From: Dipteris shenzhenensis
Taxonomy: Eukaryota; Polypodiophyta; Polypodiopsida; Gleicheniales
Direction: 5' to 3' (one strand)
Length of the DNA stretch: 64,000 nucleotides
Assembly (NCBI GenBank): GCA_047967505.1
Contig: CM106540.1
The notes under the pieces are model-generated. The model did not search any database. It was not told the DNA's origin and worked only from the letters and a program-made list of their open reading frames with translations. The position numbers were made by a program, and so were the translations under genes. Shown one piece after another: positions 1-11,404 of the stretch. Each line of letters begins with the position of its first letter. Within the stretch, counting starts at the first letter, position 1.

Positions 1-100
1 GGTGGAGCTGCTAACAAAATACAAAAAGTGTATATGTAAAATCAATGTCCATGACATAGATAGCTAAGGGCAACATGGCAACAAGATGATCATCGGGTGT

Positions 101-179
101 CTCAGAGAGAGAGAGAAAATAGGGATACAAAGGGAGGGAAAGAAATAGAGAGACAGAGAGAGAACAAGGGAGAGGAGGG

Positions 180-225
<46 letters not shown>

Positions 226-358
226 GACAGAGAGAGAGCAATGAGGGACACAAAGGAAGGGAAAGAAAGAAATATTAACATCCTCAAAAGACCTTGTGGG
301 TCTATGAGAGAGAGAGAGAGAGAGGGAGAGAGTGAGAGAGAGGAGAGGGAGATAGCTA

Positions 359-397
<39 letters not shown>

Positions 398-405
398 CAA
401 AGAAA
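101..405. repeat. GA-rich microsatellite block
   Basis: Almost uninterrupted (GA)n and (GAGAGACA)n runs, longest at about 184-218 and 362-393. The ORFs crossing it on both strands encode only Arg-Glu or Ser-Leu repeats and are products of the repeat. The purine/pyrimidine strand asymmetry is complete over most of the block. Confidence 0.95.
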
Positions 406-569
406 AAACAATATAGATAAAAATATTATAATTAAGAGCATTTTTAAGGGCAATGTCCATTTATAAAGTACACTTCTAAGGTCATTTTCACATTTTTAGT
501 TTCCCACTTTTGAGTAACCTTGCATTCCACAGCCTCTTCTTTCGTCTTCCTGAGCATCCTCCTACACTC

Positions 570-992
570 ATGGCTTCCCCTAGAGAGGCTTTTGACCAAT
601 GGATTTCATCCACTGATTCCCATGCCTCTACAGATCCGGTTTATCCTATCCTCTGCAAAGCATTCCATCTTGAGTCACACTTGAGAGCTCTCCTTCCTGC
701 TGATAATCCCTCTCTTCAATTTTTTGATAGACTTATCCATGGGCAATCTGTCATGGTTGCTAACTCCCCTCGCCAATGGGTTTCATTGGATATTTTGAGC
801 TCTTTTGACCAAAGTGCTAACTTCAAGAAGACACTAGGTAGGGCCATGGATAATGTCCCTATCTCTCTCCACGAGTGCGCTATTCCCATTGGGGATGATT
901 CATCTTCCCCAATTCATTTGATCAAGAGAGATGCAGCCCTTACTATTCTCCTTGTGACTAGCAAGTTTGATGATGAGTATGTTGGCGAGTAG
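570..992 (+). CDS. hypothetical protein, 140 aa, possibly truncated
   Basis: An open frame begins at ATG 570 (MASPREAF) and ends at a TAG at 990-992. I do not recognise the protein. It has no zinc knuckle, signal peptide or membrane segment. Its last residues (DAALTILLVTSKFDDEYVGE) resemble a stretch near residue 545 of the 1064-codon ORF at 56.7-59.9 kb (EAALSALLFLLKSDDELVGE), but this is a single short match. Downstream DNA stays Ser/Thr/Gly/Glu rich after the stop, so the stop may be a lesion (CAG to TAG) in a longer gene. It could equally be a retrotransposon gag remnant. Confidence 0.35.
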   Translation: MASPREAFDQWISSTDSHASTDPVYPILCKAFHLESHLRALLPADNPSLQFFDRLIHGQSVMVANSPRQWVSLDILSSFDQSANFKKTLGRAMDNVPISLHECAIPIGDDSSSPIHLIKRDAALTILLVTSKFDDEYVGE

Positions 993-1500
993 CCCGAGGG
1001 TCCTACATCCACAAGTGGTGGAGTAGGTCCATCAACAAGTGGTGGAGGAGATGACCTAAACCTAGACTTGGAGCCTGAGGAGCATAGCTGAGGAGCAAGT
1101 TGAAAGTGAGGTCATCTTATCTTCATATCCGACTCGTGCATATCCATCCTCTACCTATAATCCAAATGAGGCAACAAGCAAGCCACACCTTGCTTCGGTT
1201 GATCCAATCAAGATGGAGGGTGAGGAATACCTTACCATATTGGAAGTGATGGAAGAAACCGCAGTCTCCAAGAGGACGAGGTGCTCTCTCGGCTCTCGAA
1301 TGACACTTTTGATGATGTCATTGACTTTGATGCTCCAGTGAATCCAGCCATCGATGAGATTACATGCTTTGATGACTCGAGCCTCACCGAATCCAACTAA
1401 CACAGAAGGCAATCAAGGATGCCGCACCAGAGTACAACATGTCCGATGAGCAGTTCATGAATTTGAAGAGGGAATTGTTTGGGGATAGAGATCATTAGGG
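993..1500 (+). pseudogene. broken coding remnant downstream of the 140-aa ORF
   Basis: Readable fragments occur in more than one frame: a Ser/Gly-rich piece at 1000-1080, an acidic piece (SNDTFDDVIDFDAPV) near 1297-1340, and, after a frame change, EYNMSDEQFMNLKRELFGDR ending at the TAG near 1496. The composition fits an acidic gag-like or unknown protein, but I cannot name it. Stops and a frameshift separate the pieces. Confidence 0.3.
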
Positions 1501-1599
1501 GAGAATTGGGGTCTCAAAAGGGACTCATAAGGAATGGGTTAAGAAATGGATTAGGCCTAATGCAAGTCCTCTTGTGGAGTCCAAGGGAGTCCTAACCCC

Positions 1600-1700
1600 C
1601 CCTATCTAGGTGGGTTAAGCCCAGTTGATCCCACCTCTTACATCTCTTACACCTAGGAGGGGGCCACCTCTTACACCTCTTACACTAAGGAGGGGGCACT
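1600..1700. repeat. short imperfect direct repeats, CACCTCTTACA unit
   Basis: The phrase ACCTCTTACA(T/C) with flanking AGGAGGGGGC is repeated four to five times between about 1629 and 1698. No coding content is seen. Confidence 0.6.
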
Positions 1701-1734
1701 TTTCCCAAAGTCAAAATTTTGAATTTTGAATTTG

Positions 1735-2250
1735 AATTCGCTCTCTCTCCCTCCTCCCCCAATCCTCCAAAGTCAAACTTTTGAATTTTGAATTTGAATT
1801 CCCTCCTCCTCCCCCCATCCTCCTCCTTGTCTCCCTCCTCCCTCGTCCTCTTCCACATGTCCCATTCCTCCTCCTCCTCCTCCTCCCTCCCACTACCTCC
1901 CTCCTCCCTCCCCCCATCCTCCTCCCTTTGTCCACATGCCTCCTCCTCCCTCCTCCCACATGCATCCTCCTCCTCCCCCTGTTGCTTTTTCCTCCTCCTC
2001 CCTGCTCCCACATGGGTCCTCCTCCTCCCCCCTTGCTGCTCTTTCCTCCTCCTCCTCCTCCCTCATGCTCATCCATTCTCATCTTCCCTCATGCTTATGC
2101 CTACTCCTCCTTCCTCCTACTCATGCAGCAAGCTCCTCTTGCCTCCTCATGCTCACGCCTTCTCCTGTTGCTTCTACTCCTCCTACTCATGCATATTTGT
2201 CTGCCTTCATCCTCACACCTAGTCCTCCGCTTGCTTCTCCTCCCTTGTAA
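1735..2250. repeat. TCC/CCTCCT-rich low-complexity tract
   Basis: Imperfect (TCC)n with interspersed CATGC words. Open frames through it on both strands encode Ser/Pro/Leu or Gly/Arg/Glu runs and are not convincing genes. The flanking direct repeat AAAGTCAAA.TTTTGAATTT appears twice (about 1700-1735 and 1770-1800). Confidence 0.85.
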
Positions 2251-2340
2251 TCATTCATGGTCTTTCTCATCCCTCCTCAAACATCACCTACCTTCTATCA
2301 TGGCCTATCACAGTCTCTGTAAACTCTATGACTATTGATG

Positions 2341-3165
2341 GCACCATTTGAGGAGATCTCCCATGTTACCATGTGACTGTATAGTTGCAGGATCAATATG
2401 TGATCCATGATTGTTTTTTTCAAGAAAAGAAGCACCTTGAACCTCAGTAGGTGCTCTAAAGAGGAGAATATGAGATAACATGTTAATTTCGTACTAGTGT
2501 TATAATGTAATTGCTTACTTTGGATTATCCACAGTGGTGCATTGCTTTTGCTAAGGTTCCCTTAGTTGTTCTTTCAGGACCTTCATGGAGGATGAAGGGA
2601 GGATGATATGAGAATGGTGGGCATGGATGATATGGACTCTTCATATCGAAAGACACAAAGTCATGCATGAGCAAGTTGTTTTGGAGGTGATGCAGGAATT
2701 CACATGATGCATTACATCTATTTAGATTTAAATTTCTAAAATGATGTTTCTTCATGTATGTAGTAGTAAGCAGGAATGGAGAATCTATCCATTTGGAACA
2801 AGAAGGCATGGAGAATTCACAGTATTGACCCAAGGCAACCTACGTGATCCATTCCAATGTGTTGTACATGAGATTATAAGAACTTACGAGTTGAATGTGA
2901 GATTCCAAATAGCATAGCGGTCTTTCTAAGGACTTAGTCAAGGATTTAAAGACCCTATTATTGGTGTATTAGAGTTGAAGAAGAAGAGAAATAGGCTATG
3001 AAGCCTCTTTGTAATACAATTTGAAATACAAACACCTATTTCTAATAATATTCTTCTATCTAAAGTAAAAAAATTTCATGTATCTATGGCCAAATGGTGA
3101 ATCTTTTGTTATGTCTATTTTAATTATCTGTTGTTTTTAATATTGCATCTTTTTTTATATCAACT
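2341..3165. other. no recognisable gene
   Basis: Ordinary AT-rich plant DNA without a convincing ORF. The segment 2985-3055, with its AATACAATTTGAAATACAAA phrase and trailing AATAATATTC, looks like the R/U5 end of a copia LTR, but no partner LTR or primer-binding site was found, so it is not annotated as one. Confidence 0.5.
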
Positions 3166-3169
3166 TGCA

Positions 3170-3444
3170 CACAAAAGTTATATCACATTTGGATGTAACT
3201 TACAAGTCAATAAAATGTTGTTTGCCAAGTTTGGCCATTCCAATACATATGTAGACAAGATTTGACCATGGCAACCACATTGATTAGATGGAGTGTTTAA
3301 AAACCTTGGACACAAAAGTTATATCACATTTTGATGTAACTTACGAGTCAATAAAATGTTGTTTACCAAGTTTGGCGATTCCAATACATATGTAGACGGG
3401 ATTTGACCATGGCACACATTGATTAGATGGAGTGTTTAAAAACC
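3170..3444. repeat. two-copy tandem direct repeat, about 141-bp period
   Basis: Copy 1 (3170-3304) and copy 2 (3311-3444) both start CACAAAAGTTATATCACATT and end GGAGTGTTTAAAAACC. They differ at only a few positions, including a 3-bp indel. A local tandem duplication is the simplest reading. Confidence 0.9.
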
Positions 3445-3480
3445 AAAATTTGAGATTTTCCTACATCACCTTGTAAAGGA

Positions 3481-3882
3481 TTGATGCATTTCATGATTTT
3501 CTACGACAAAATATAGATTTTGAAGGGGAAGATGAAGAAATTTGACAACTTTGGCCATTTCAATGTCAATTTTTGACAAATGTAGGAGGAATTTGACCGC
3601 GGCAGAGAAGGCAAAGTTGGTATGGACATCATGGGGTGTCCAAAAATGCAAAAACCCACCACGGCAGAAATGTGGCCATTTGGACACCTTCCAAATGGCC
3701 AAATTCGTGCCATGGTGGGTTTTTTCATTTTTGGACACCCCATGACATCTCGACCAACTTTGTCTTTAGTGCCGCGGTCAAATTCCTTCAACATTTGCCA
3801 AAAATGGACATTGGAATGGCCCAAATTGTCAAATTCCTTCATCTACCTAATTGAAATCCATGTGTCTTTATAGATGCATCAA
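3481..3882. repeat. foldback (inverted-repeat) element, arms about 200 bp
   Basis: The left half (from TTGATGCAT at 3481) is the imperfect reverse complement of the right half (ending ATGCATCAA at 3882), with the symmetry centre near 3682. Matching landmarks are GGTCAAATTCC/GGAATTTGACC, GGACACCCC/GGGGTGTCC and CCCACCACGG/CCATGGTGGG. Because of this symmetry, short ORFs appear on both strands. A transcript would form a long hairpin. It shares its central motif with the foldback at 62.2-62.5 kb. Confidence 0.85.
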
Positions 3883-4400
3883 CTTTAACATGGATAAACA
3901 TGGAAAATAAATTATTTACAAAGTAGCTTAGCAAATAACGGTTGGTCAATATGATAACTTATGTGCCTTGTAGCACAGCTCTGGTAAGACCCTTAGGCAA
4001 TATATTCTCTATATAATTTCTTGCACTTTGGAGGAACCTTGTAGGTTGGCTATGTCAATGTAATTTTTAATTTAATCTAGAGGACTTTGATCTTCCACTA
4101 CATCACCTTGGCAGTTTTGTCTATCAGTGTGACACATGATAGAGTTATCTTTCTCTTGGATTCAGGATTGTTGAACACACCTTGCACACACATGCCACCC
4201 ATGTAAAGTCACACATTGTTGAGTATTTTTTGGTATTGGTTCCTACACATACACATCAGCCTTGTACAACGTCTTGCCTACTCCCAACACACAGTTGTCA
4301 TCACTTTACTACAAGCTTGATCCTTGGCAACACATGTTCTCACATGACTTGGTTTTGATTGTTTAGCTTAAGCCCCCTAGAGCAGTAGTCCGGAGTAGCC
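3883..4400. other. no recognisable gene
   Basis: Unremarkable AT-rich sequence with no ORF of note and no repeat shared with the rest of the window. Confidence 0.5.
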
Positions 4401-4864
4401 GGGCATGGGAAGACCTTCCACTTTAACAATACCTAGGAGACTAATCTTGAAATTGTGGATTGGATAGTTGTTGGCGCTATGGGCACTAAGGCTTGCTAAC
4501 TTGATGAAGCAAGGCTGAAAGCTGAGTCGATGCTGCTAGTAGAGTGCTCTATAGAGCTCTAAAGCTATCTCACAGATGTGCAAACTATATCTCAAACTCT
4601 CTCAATTGAAGAACAGATCTCTCAAGAAGAAGCTCTCTCGATAAATTAAGGAACAATTGAAGAACTCTCTTTCTCACAAGCTCCCTCTCTCACAAACACT
4701 CAAGAGAAGGAGCTAAAATCTTTCAAGAATGAATGGAATTTCTTCTAATGAACGAAAATTTTCTATCACTCTATGGAAGTGAATGGAACACTAAATCTCT
4801 CTTGATCTCTCTCGCACTCTCAAGGATTGCAATGCCTCAGCGGAAGGCAAGGGAGTCTAATACC
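4401..4864 (-). mobile_element. 5' leader of a minus-strand copia-type element
   Basis: This stretch lies directly downstream (on the minus strand) of the LTR at 4865-5117. Its primer-binding site is rc of 4854-4864 (TGGTATTAGAC), a degenerate form of TGGTATCAGAGC. Part of it (AATGCCTCAGCGGAAGGCAA on the plus strand) recurs next to the second LTR at 13.4 kb, so both LTRs belong to one family. No gag ORF is preserved and the rest of the element is missing. Confidence 0.6.
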
Positions 4865-5117
4865 ATGACAAAATATGAAGAGGGGAGAGAAGAAGAGTGG
4901 AGATGAGGAAAGAGGGCATAACTAGAGAGCACACCACAAATGACTAACTGTACACTAGATTTAATTCAAAAAATAGAATATATACAAACCCTTTTTAGGG
5001 TTAGGGGATCTAACCCTTTCCTTTATAGGACTCTATAGGGTTAGTGCTATGCACATATGATCACATGATGGTGCTATGCACATGTGATCACATGATGTTG
5101 AGCGTGAACTCTCAACA
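4865..5117 (-). mobile_element. LTR, copia-type family, copy 1
   Basis: This 253-bp repeat begins TG and ends CA (plus strand: TGACAAAATATG...CTCTCAACA). It is nearly identical to the LTR at 13460-13715. It contains a short tandem GTGCTATGCACA.TGATCACATG duplication near its outer end and an AGGGTTAGGGGATCTAACCC stretch. The adjacent primer-binding site shows it is a 5' LTR in minus orientation. At 5118 it abuts the interior of another LTR element, so it inserted there or the junction is a deletion. Confidence 0.8.
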
Positions 5118-6327
5118 GGACCTAGACATCATTAAAAAATACTCAAAACCCAATACAATTATTTTAGGAGGACTATCCATGGCAAAGAACCATTATTGAC
5201 ACACAAAATATTCCTAATTTGAATATATGGGGAAAACTCCCCCCTTGATGAAGTCCTTTTGCATCTTCGTTTCCATGCAACCATGGACCTGTCAGTTCCA
5301 TATATGTAAAATGAAATATTCAATGACGTCCATGTGGATGATGATGTCGATCGTGCCCATGTCGATCTTGCTTCAGATGATGTAGATATCCAAAAACTAT
5401 TTGACCAAGAAATTGGTCCAACATTACGCTTAGAGAGGCTTCCCAAGGGATATGAAGAACTTCCTTGAAATACTACAATAAATATAACATGCCGATCTGT
5501 TTGCATTGGAAGGAATCAAACCTGTGCCGATTTGTTCAGATGCACATCTACTCACCAAGTCTCCACTATACCACTATTGTGGTCTAAGAAATAGTAGATC
5601 AAGGTTATATTCTCAAATGCTCACCGATGATGTGGAAAGCCATGTGTTGGATCTGGAGGGACTTCAGATCTTACTGAAAGTAGACATGAATTCTCGACGA
5701 CGTTGTTTCTTTTGGCATGCAAGATAATGGAGATCTTAGGCAGCCTTACAGCAGTGCATAGGCATCGATCTTCACCAGTTGTTAGAGAGAAACACAAGAG
5801 GAGTTGAAGCCATTGTTAATCAATAGCGGGTGGTGCCAGACTTTAGAATAAAGAAGGTTGGCCTATGACATTGCGCCAGTGAAAGTGATCCCTATTAATT
5901 ATTGCACTGCAAAATTTTGATATTACCTCCAAGTTCTCTGCCTATTGCATCGAACTCATTGGACAGGTCTGAGATCAAATGTGAGAGCTGCTTTCACATA
6001 ATCATTCACTATGAAGAAAATCAGCTACAATGGGTGAAAAAACCTAGAAGCACCTGGAGAAGAAGAGGAGGCTGCAGCTGCATGAATTGACCATAGCCAT
6101 GCAACCAACTCCACATTTCTTTAGATTCTCCTCATCTAGCTACAGTAGTTCAAAGTGGTCTAAGATAGGCAACAGAAGAAAGCTTCACTACTACTGATGC
6201 TCCTGGCTCTTGCGCCCCATCATCTGAGCTCCGCTATTCTTTTGCTTTGAAGTTTGAATAAGAGATGAAGAGGGTTATGATGTGGCGCCAAGGAGGCTAT
6301 GGAGGGTAGTATGGCTTTGATACCACT
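5118..6327 (-). mobile_element. interior of a small non-autonomous LTR element, copy 1
   Basis: This is the internal region of the element whose 5' LTR is 6328-6504. The primer-binding site lies at 6315-6326 (minus strand TGGTATCAAAGC), one base from the LTR. The segment is homologous to 52344-53724 but lacks about 150 bp that copy 2 has near 52740-52880. No gag, protease, integrase or RT motif can be read on either strand and short frames are riddled with stops. It therefore looks like a LARD/TRIM-like non-autonomous element. Confidence 0.65.
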
Positions 6328-6504
6328 TGTTGGAGAATAATTGAGATCATGGTAGAGGCAGAGAGTACACGAGATAGAAACAAAGGCCAAAGCATTGTAT
6401 TAATGAATAGAGCGCCATTGTATAGGCACCATGCTATATCCAATGTACATCATATGTGATGTCACAACAAAAGCCACCAAGATCCTATAACATTTGACTC
6501 TACA
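6328..6504 (-). mobile_element. 5' LTR of the small LTR element, internally deleted
   Basis: Plus strand reads TGTTGGAGAATAATTGAG...TTTGACTCTACA. Compared with the copies at 19071-19423 (353 bp) and 53725-54066 (342 bp), about 170 bp in the middle are missing, with the break at GATCCTATAA/CATTTGACTC. The right edge joins the DUF7869-type coding sequence through GCAAG, the putative 5-bp target duplication. Confidence 0.8.
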
Positions 6505-8860
6505 GCAAGATGGTTCTAGAGAGACACAGCAAGTGATACCTGAAGTGTATAAGAAGATAGACATCCTACATGAGGTAAACACCTCTCTTAATAGACGTGG
6601 TTATCAGAGCCTATCTACATCCACATTTTGCAGGATTTGGAAATCGGTCTTCAAAAATGTAGCCCTTGCTAAGATGAGTGAATTCTCTAAGTGTAGCTTG
6701 TGCAGTCAGGATCAAGGCTCAATTGGCAACCACAAAAAGTCAAGATGAGCACAATTCGCTGATGGAGGAGAGAAAGATGAATATGATACAGCAACAAAGT
6801 TGTAGGAGCTTATACTATGCATGGCGTAGGTACTCTAAGATGGATCCAAAAAAGTATGTATGCATAATCCATGATAAGATGGACCAAAAAATGATGGCAG
6901 TTTCAAGACTTTGGGTGAGGTCCAAGGACACCAATTCTGTATGGCAATTATAGGTTTCAGTCATTGGAATGATTACCCATGGGCATGGACACGGTCATTA
7001 TGGAAACTTCACCCTCAATGGTTTGTGGTCATCTCATTCCAACCTGAAAATTGGATTGCTCTTAATTTGTTTGTGCATCCTTGAGAGGACAGATATGCAT
7101 GACCTTGGAGACCTTACTAGTAATGGGATTCCAAGAAGTAGTGCTCACCTTCTGAATGCTCTATGCTCAAGAAATGCTTTGGACTACCATTACTATTCTC
7201 AAGGTGCACATCGTTCCACAAGTGGAGCTGGCTTGTCTAAAAATGTAGATGTCACAATCACAAGTGCAAATCTAGAAACTGTATCGGAGAGCACGACTCG
7301 AAGTATATCACAGATGCTGTGACAACTTCCATTACAAAGGGCTGTAGACACATGTACGAATTTGTTGCCATCAAATACAAGAGAAACCCCACCCTCTTCA
7401 GAGGGAAGTGTTGCTATTGAGCTAGCATACCAAAATTTTCCAGAGAACTTACTACTCCAACTAGATAATTGTGGGTCTGAGAACAAAAATAGATACTTGT
7501 TTGCATACCTTTCTCTTCTTGTAGCAAGGGGCATCTTCAAGACAGTTCAATTGGGATTTTTGATGGTAGGGCACACACATGAGGACATTGATGCAATGTT
7601 AAGTAGGTTCTCTAAGAGATTATGAGTGAGACAAACATTCACTTGCCCTCATCTGATGAATACATTCAAAAAATGTACATCATCTTCACTAGCACCATTT
7701 CTTTTTACACGAGACCTTCCTAACTTCAAGGATTATGTGGATGGCCACCTATGTGATGGGCAAGAAATGCTAGTTGGTCATGCAAAGCCATTACAATTTT
7801 GATTTTACATGCAAGGTGACAAACCTATGATGTAGTACAAGGTGCTTCCAAAATCGCCGAATTGGACACCCATTGAAGGGGTAATTGACCTATGAAAGAA
7901 AGATAGTGAGGGTCGACCATTGTTGCCAATAGGTTGTCCAAATATACTACCAATGGCTACATTTGTGAGAGATCACTTGCATTAAGTAATATCAGGGATA
8001 AAGGATTACATTAAGTTTTGGGAGACATGTGCAAGTGGAAAGAATGCACCTACATTAGGCCAGTGACTATTAGAAAACTATGATCGGTGAGCTTGAACAG
8101 GTTGGCCAAGAACACAATCGCCTAATGAGGAGAATGATATTGATGCTTGTATTAATGAGTTCCAAGCTATGAGGAATGGAGCAATCACTATTGTGGGCTT
8201 CTAAAGGTAAGCCAAGGGAAGAGTTTAGGCCAATGGTGGATGTTAAGCAAGGTGACTTCATCTTGGTGAGGCCATCAGACCCTATATACCCCATATGGCT
8301 TGGGGTTGCCGTATCAAGTGCTGAGAAGGATACTGCATCTCCTAACTTCAAGAAATTATTAATTTAGTATTGGGAACCATTAGTTAAGAGAAAGGAGCCT
8401 CGGGGGGGCCACTCATAATATGTAACCCTATCACGTGAGTTCAACAGAAGGATATTTTTTATTTCTCAAATTTACAGAAATAAATATACATAAGGGACTA
8501 TTTAAAATAGTTTTGGGAAAAATTTACAGATTTGTATAGAAAAGGGGTACATTTTATTAGTGAAAATTTTACAGATAAGGGATTTTAGAAATAGGCCTTG
8601 AACGCACGTGGTATAGAGGGTTTATACATAGTGACCCCCCCGAGAAAGGAGCTTAGTGATGCAGATGCCTATGCTGACTACTAGAACAAGTATTGGGCAG
8701 AGAAAAGGTTGGATCCACAAGTATGGGAGTGTATTGATGAGATCGTTTGGTCATGGACATCAAAAGCCATAAGTAGATCTAAGAAGATTAAGATTCCACA
8801 GAGTGTATATATCAAAGCACATGAGAGCTTTCTTGGTATTAGAACATAGAAAATGGTGTC
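6505..8860 (+). pseudogene. DUF7869-type gene, C-terminal half, copy 1 (broken)
   Basis: Pieces in changing frames give a recognisable order. First comes LSTSTFCRIWKSVF with a Cys pair (CSLCSQ, about 6690-6715), then CYAWRRYS-type helices. At 7362-7625 follow QLDNCGSENKNRYLF and VGHTHEDIDAMLSRF, the conserved core of the DUF7869 family. A Trp-rich tail (WSWTSKA, about 8750) ends at IKAHESFLGIRT near 8848. DUF7869 proteins are uncharacterised; the conserved Asp/His/Glu residues suggest an RNase H-like transposase core, which is inference. The copy has frameshifts, several stops, a 246-bp MITE at 8399-8644, and its N-terminal half is missing (see 19424-20240). Confidence 0.7.
8391..8652. mobile_element. 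MITE copy 1 with 8-bp target duplication
   Basis: The element is 8399-8644 (246 bp). Its terminal inverted repeats are CTCGGGGGGGCCACT and the reverse complement of CTCGGGGGGGTCACT. It is flanked on both sides by AAAGGAGC (8391-8398 and 8645-8652). The paralogous DUF7869 copy has the empty site at about 55905-55915, which confirms insertion. There is no coding capacity. An 8-bp duplication is typical of hAT-like transposition, but the CTCGGG terminus is not the usual hAT end, so the superfamily is uncertain. Confidence 0.92.
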
Positions 8861-11400
8861 AATTTTCTCCCTCTTGATCTCCCCAACTTCCATTGTGATG
8901 TGTGTTCTCATGTGATGTTTCTCAATTGTTGTTATCTTGTCAATGGATATTTGCAAATTATTAATATGACAATTTTTAGAAGCTGTCTTTTAGCAACAAC
9001 TACTTTGTTTCTATTGGTTCACTATGCACGATGTTTGTTGACACCACCAACTGGTGTTTATTAACACCTCAAGTAAAATAAACATGTTGTCCCCAAATGG
9101 TGTTTATTAACACCACCAAATACATGATTTTCAAACTCAGCCACAAATTCTTTGTTTCGGTTGCTATACCCAATGAAATATTTCACAAGCAATGAAGTTT
9201 TTCATAATCATTGGAATTTCCAAATATCACCATATTCAATATTGGTAAAATTCCCACATTCAATGAAGAATTTCCCAAAGTTAATGAAACATTTCCCAAT
9301 TTTAACGAAATCCACCAAATATCAAAATTGCCAAAATGCAACTTTTTTCCCACTTTATCTAATATGGTGTTCCATTGAATCAATCGCACAAATAAAGATT
9401 ACACTTAACTAGAGAAAAATGGGATGCCTCACTTATGCCACTTATATCATTCCAGGTAGCTCAACATGTGCAACCAATATATCCCCTTGTAGCTACTTAC
9501 TTAACTAGTAACTCAGATACTCAGTGACTCGGCATACTGTAATATTCCTTTGGCTACTATTGGTGAGCTCTCCTATGTTGTACTAACCCATGGGCCAACA
9601 TCTCGGGTTGAGGAGGGCTCCAAATGAGACACTATTCGAATGCAAAAGCTCCAAGATTGAACCATAGGGCTTCCAACTTGTCACGAGGAGCTCAAGGCTT
9701 CTTGTTAAACTTAGAAGGGCAAAGTTGAGCAGAAGGCCACAGATATATATGGGAGATATCAATAGGATCAAGGTGGGTACCCCAGTGTAATGCCCACATT
9801 TCAGCAAAATGATAAAGTCCATAATTTGTGAAGCTAAAACTAGTGTCGAGGTGACCCTATGAACGCTTTGCCAAAGGGGGATTGTTCTACCACCTAGTAG
9901 GGGATTGCCATAGAGCTACACTGAGTGTCAAATCATGAGGTCATGTTGGAATGGTACTCGATGAGTCATTACAATAGAATCTTGATCAAGGGGAATAGCT
10001 TCATACAAAATGGGTTCCACCTCCATTGTATCCAGCTTTGCTAGATCAAAATGATCAAACTCACTTGCACACCCTTCTCAACCAGTTCGAACCCAACAAA
10101 ATTGGTCGGGGACACTTGGATACCAAAATTGCAACATATGGGCTCAAGGTACGAGTCTTCATCATGGTGTGTCTCTAATGGTACCTGTCTTGGATTGAGG
10201 GTGAGGAGGTTTTGGCCATATCCTCTGCTTTGGTTCCCTCGATTGCCACAATGCTCTTCAAACTTTTTGTTACCTTTTGAATAGAAGGTCAACTGCTCGA
10301 GTGCGAAGCGGTAACCTGGGTGCCTTTCCCTAGTGCAGAGCCTTCATCAGTAGGTTCTCGAGGAGGCTAGGGCGACTACTTTGAGGGATTCTTGTATGGG
10401 ACTTTAGCCAGTGAAGAAGCTATTAGAGCTACTCTTACTCTTGTATAAGCTTTGATAAATTCTCATTTCAACTGTGGAGTTGACCGAGTTCCTTGAGCTC
10501 GCCTCGGTGCTTGGCATTCTCGACTCAGAGCATTGTTTCAACCACTTTTTGCTCTAGTACCTACTTAGTATATAGAGTTCCAAGGTGCTCCTTGAGTTGA
10601 ACAATCTCCTTTGTTTTTGTTGCCAGCTCAGATATCAAGGCCTGCTCGGACGTGATCAATCATGCCCTCGACCTATGTAACCCTCAGTCTCTCACTGTAA
10701 GCCTTGGTGCTCAACTATGAGGTCTACCTTTTTCTTCTAGAGAGTACTGACTTTGGTCACAAGATGATCACTCATGAATCATTCTTTTATCCTAGAGTAG
10801 CATCATCAGAAGCTCATTTCTTTGAGTAACAATACTAGAGTGGTCGGCCTTTAAAACGTCCAACTACACTTAAAACAATGTGACCATTTGCTCCTAGTAC
10901 TTAGTTTGCACAAAGATATTTTGTTCAAGTACCTATGGAGGGAGCCAATTATTTACCAACCAATCGAGCTCATGGAGTGGTAGTCACATGTTCACCCTGA
11001 GGGTCTACCATTGCTCCTTAGTAGCCTGTCTTTCTTGAACCCTATTTTATCGAAGAAGTAGAGGTTTGACTAGTAGGAATTCAGCAAGGAGGGGGTTGGG
11101 AAAGGAATAGTTGTGGGGGATAAGCGAAGACCATGGAGGTAGAGTCCTGATTCATTGCCAAGGAAGAGGCGAGGTGCTCTACCTTTAGCTCCTCTACTTG
11201 AGGTCCTTCAGCTACAGCTATGGGTATCGAGTGAGAGATCTCAACAACAAAAGCAGAATAGAAGACAGTGAGAGAGAGGGAGAGCCAGAAGAGAGAGTCA
11301 CACATGTTTTTGGTGGGTGCAAATAACCCTAATATTCTATGTCATCCATATATATATATGTGTTTGAGTATTGTACATAACCAAGGTTAAGGTACAATAG
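8861..11400. other. intergenic DNA, no gene recognised
   Basis: No ORF here shows a known motif. Near 9040-9120 the palindrome GGTGTTTATTAACACC occurs twice, about 55 bp apart. The stretch 9440-11340 is moderately GC-rich with several short frames (for example 10041-10292 minus, 11081-11305 minus) that I cannot assign. It may be decayed gag or leader sequence of the copia remnant that follows. TATA-rich DNA lies near 11350 (ATATATATATG). Confidence 0.4.
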
Positions 11401-11404
11401 AATT

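Noticed and set aside
2985-3060. Possible copia LTR end
   Set aside because: No primer-binding site, polypurine tract or second copy in the window.
3466-3873. Overlapping ORFs of 67-113 codons on both strands
   Set aside because: They mirror each other because the sequence is a foldback; no independent coding evidence.
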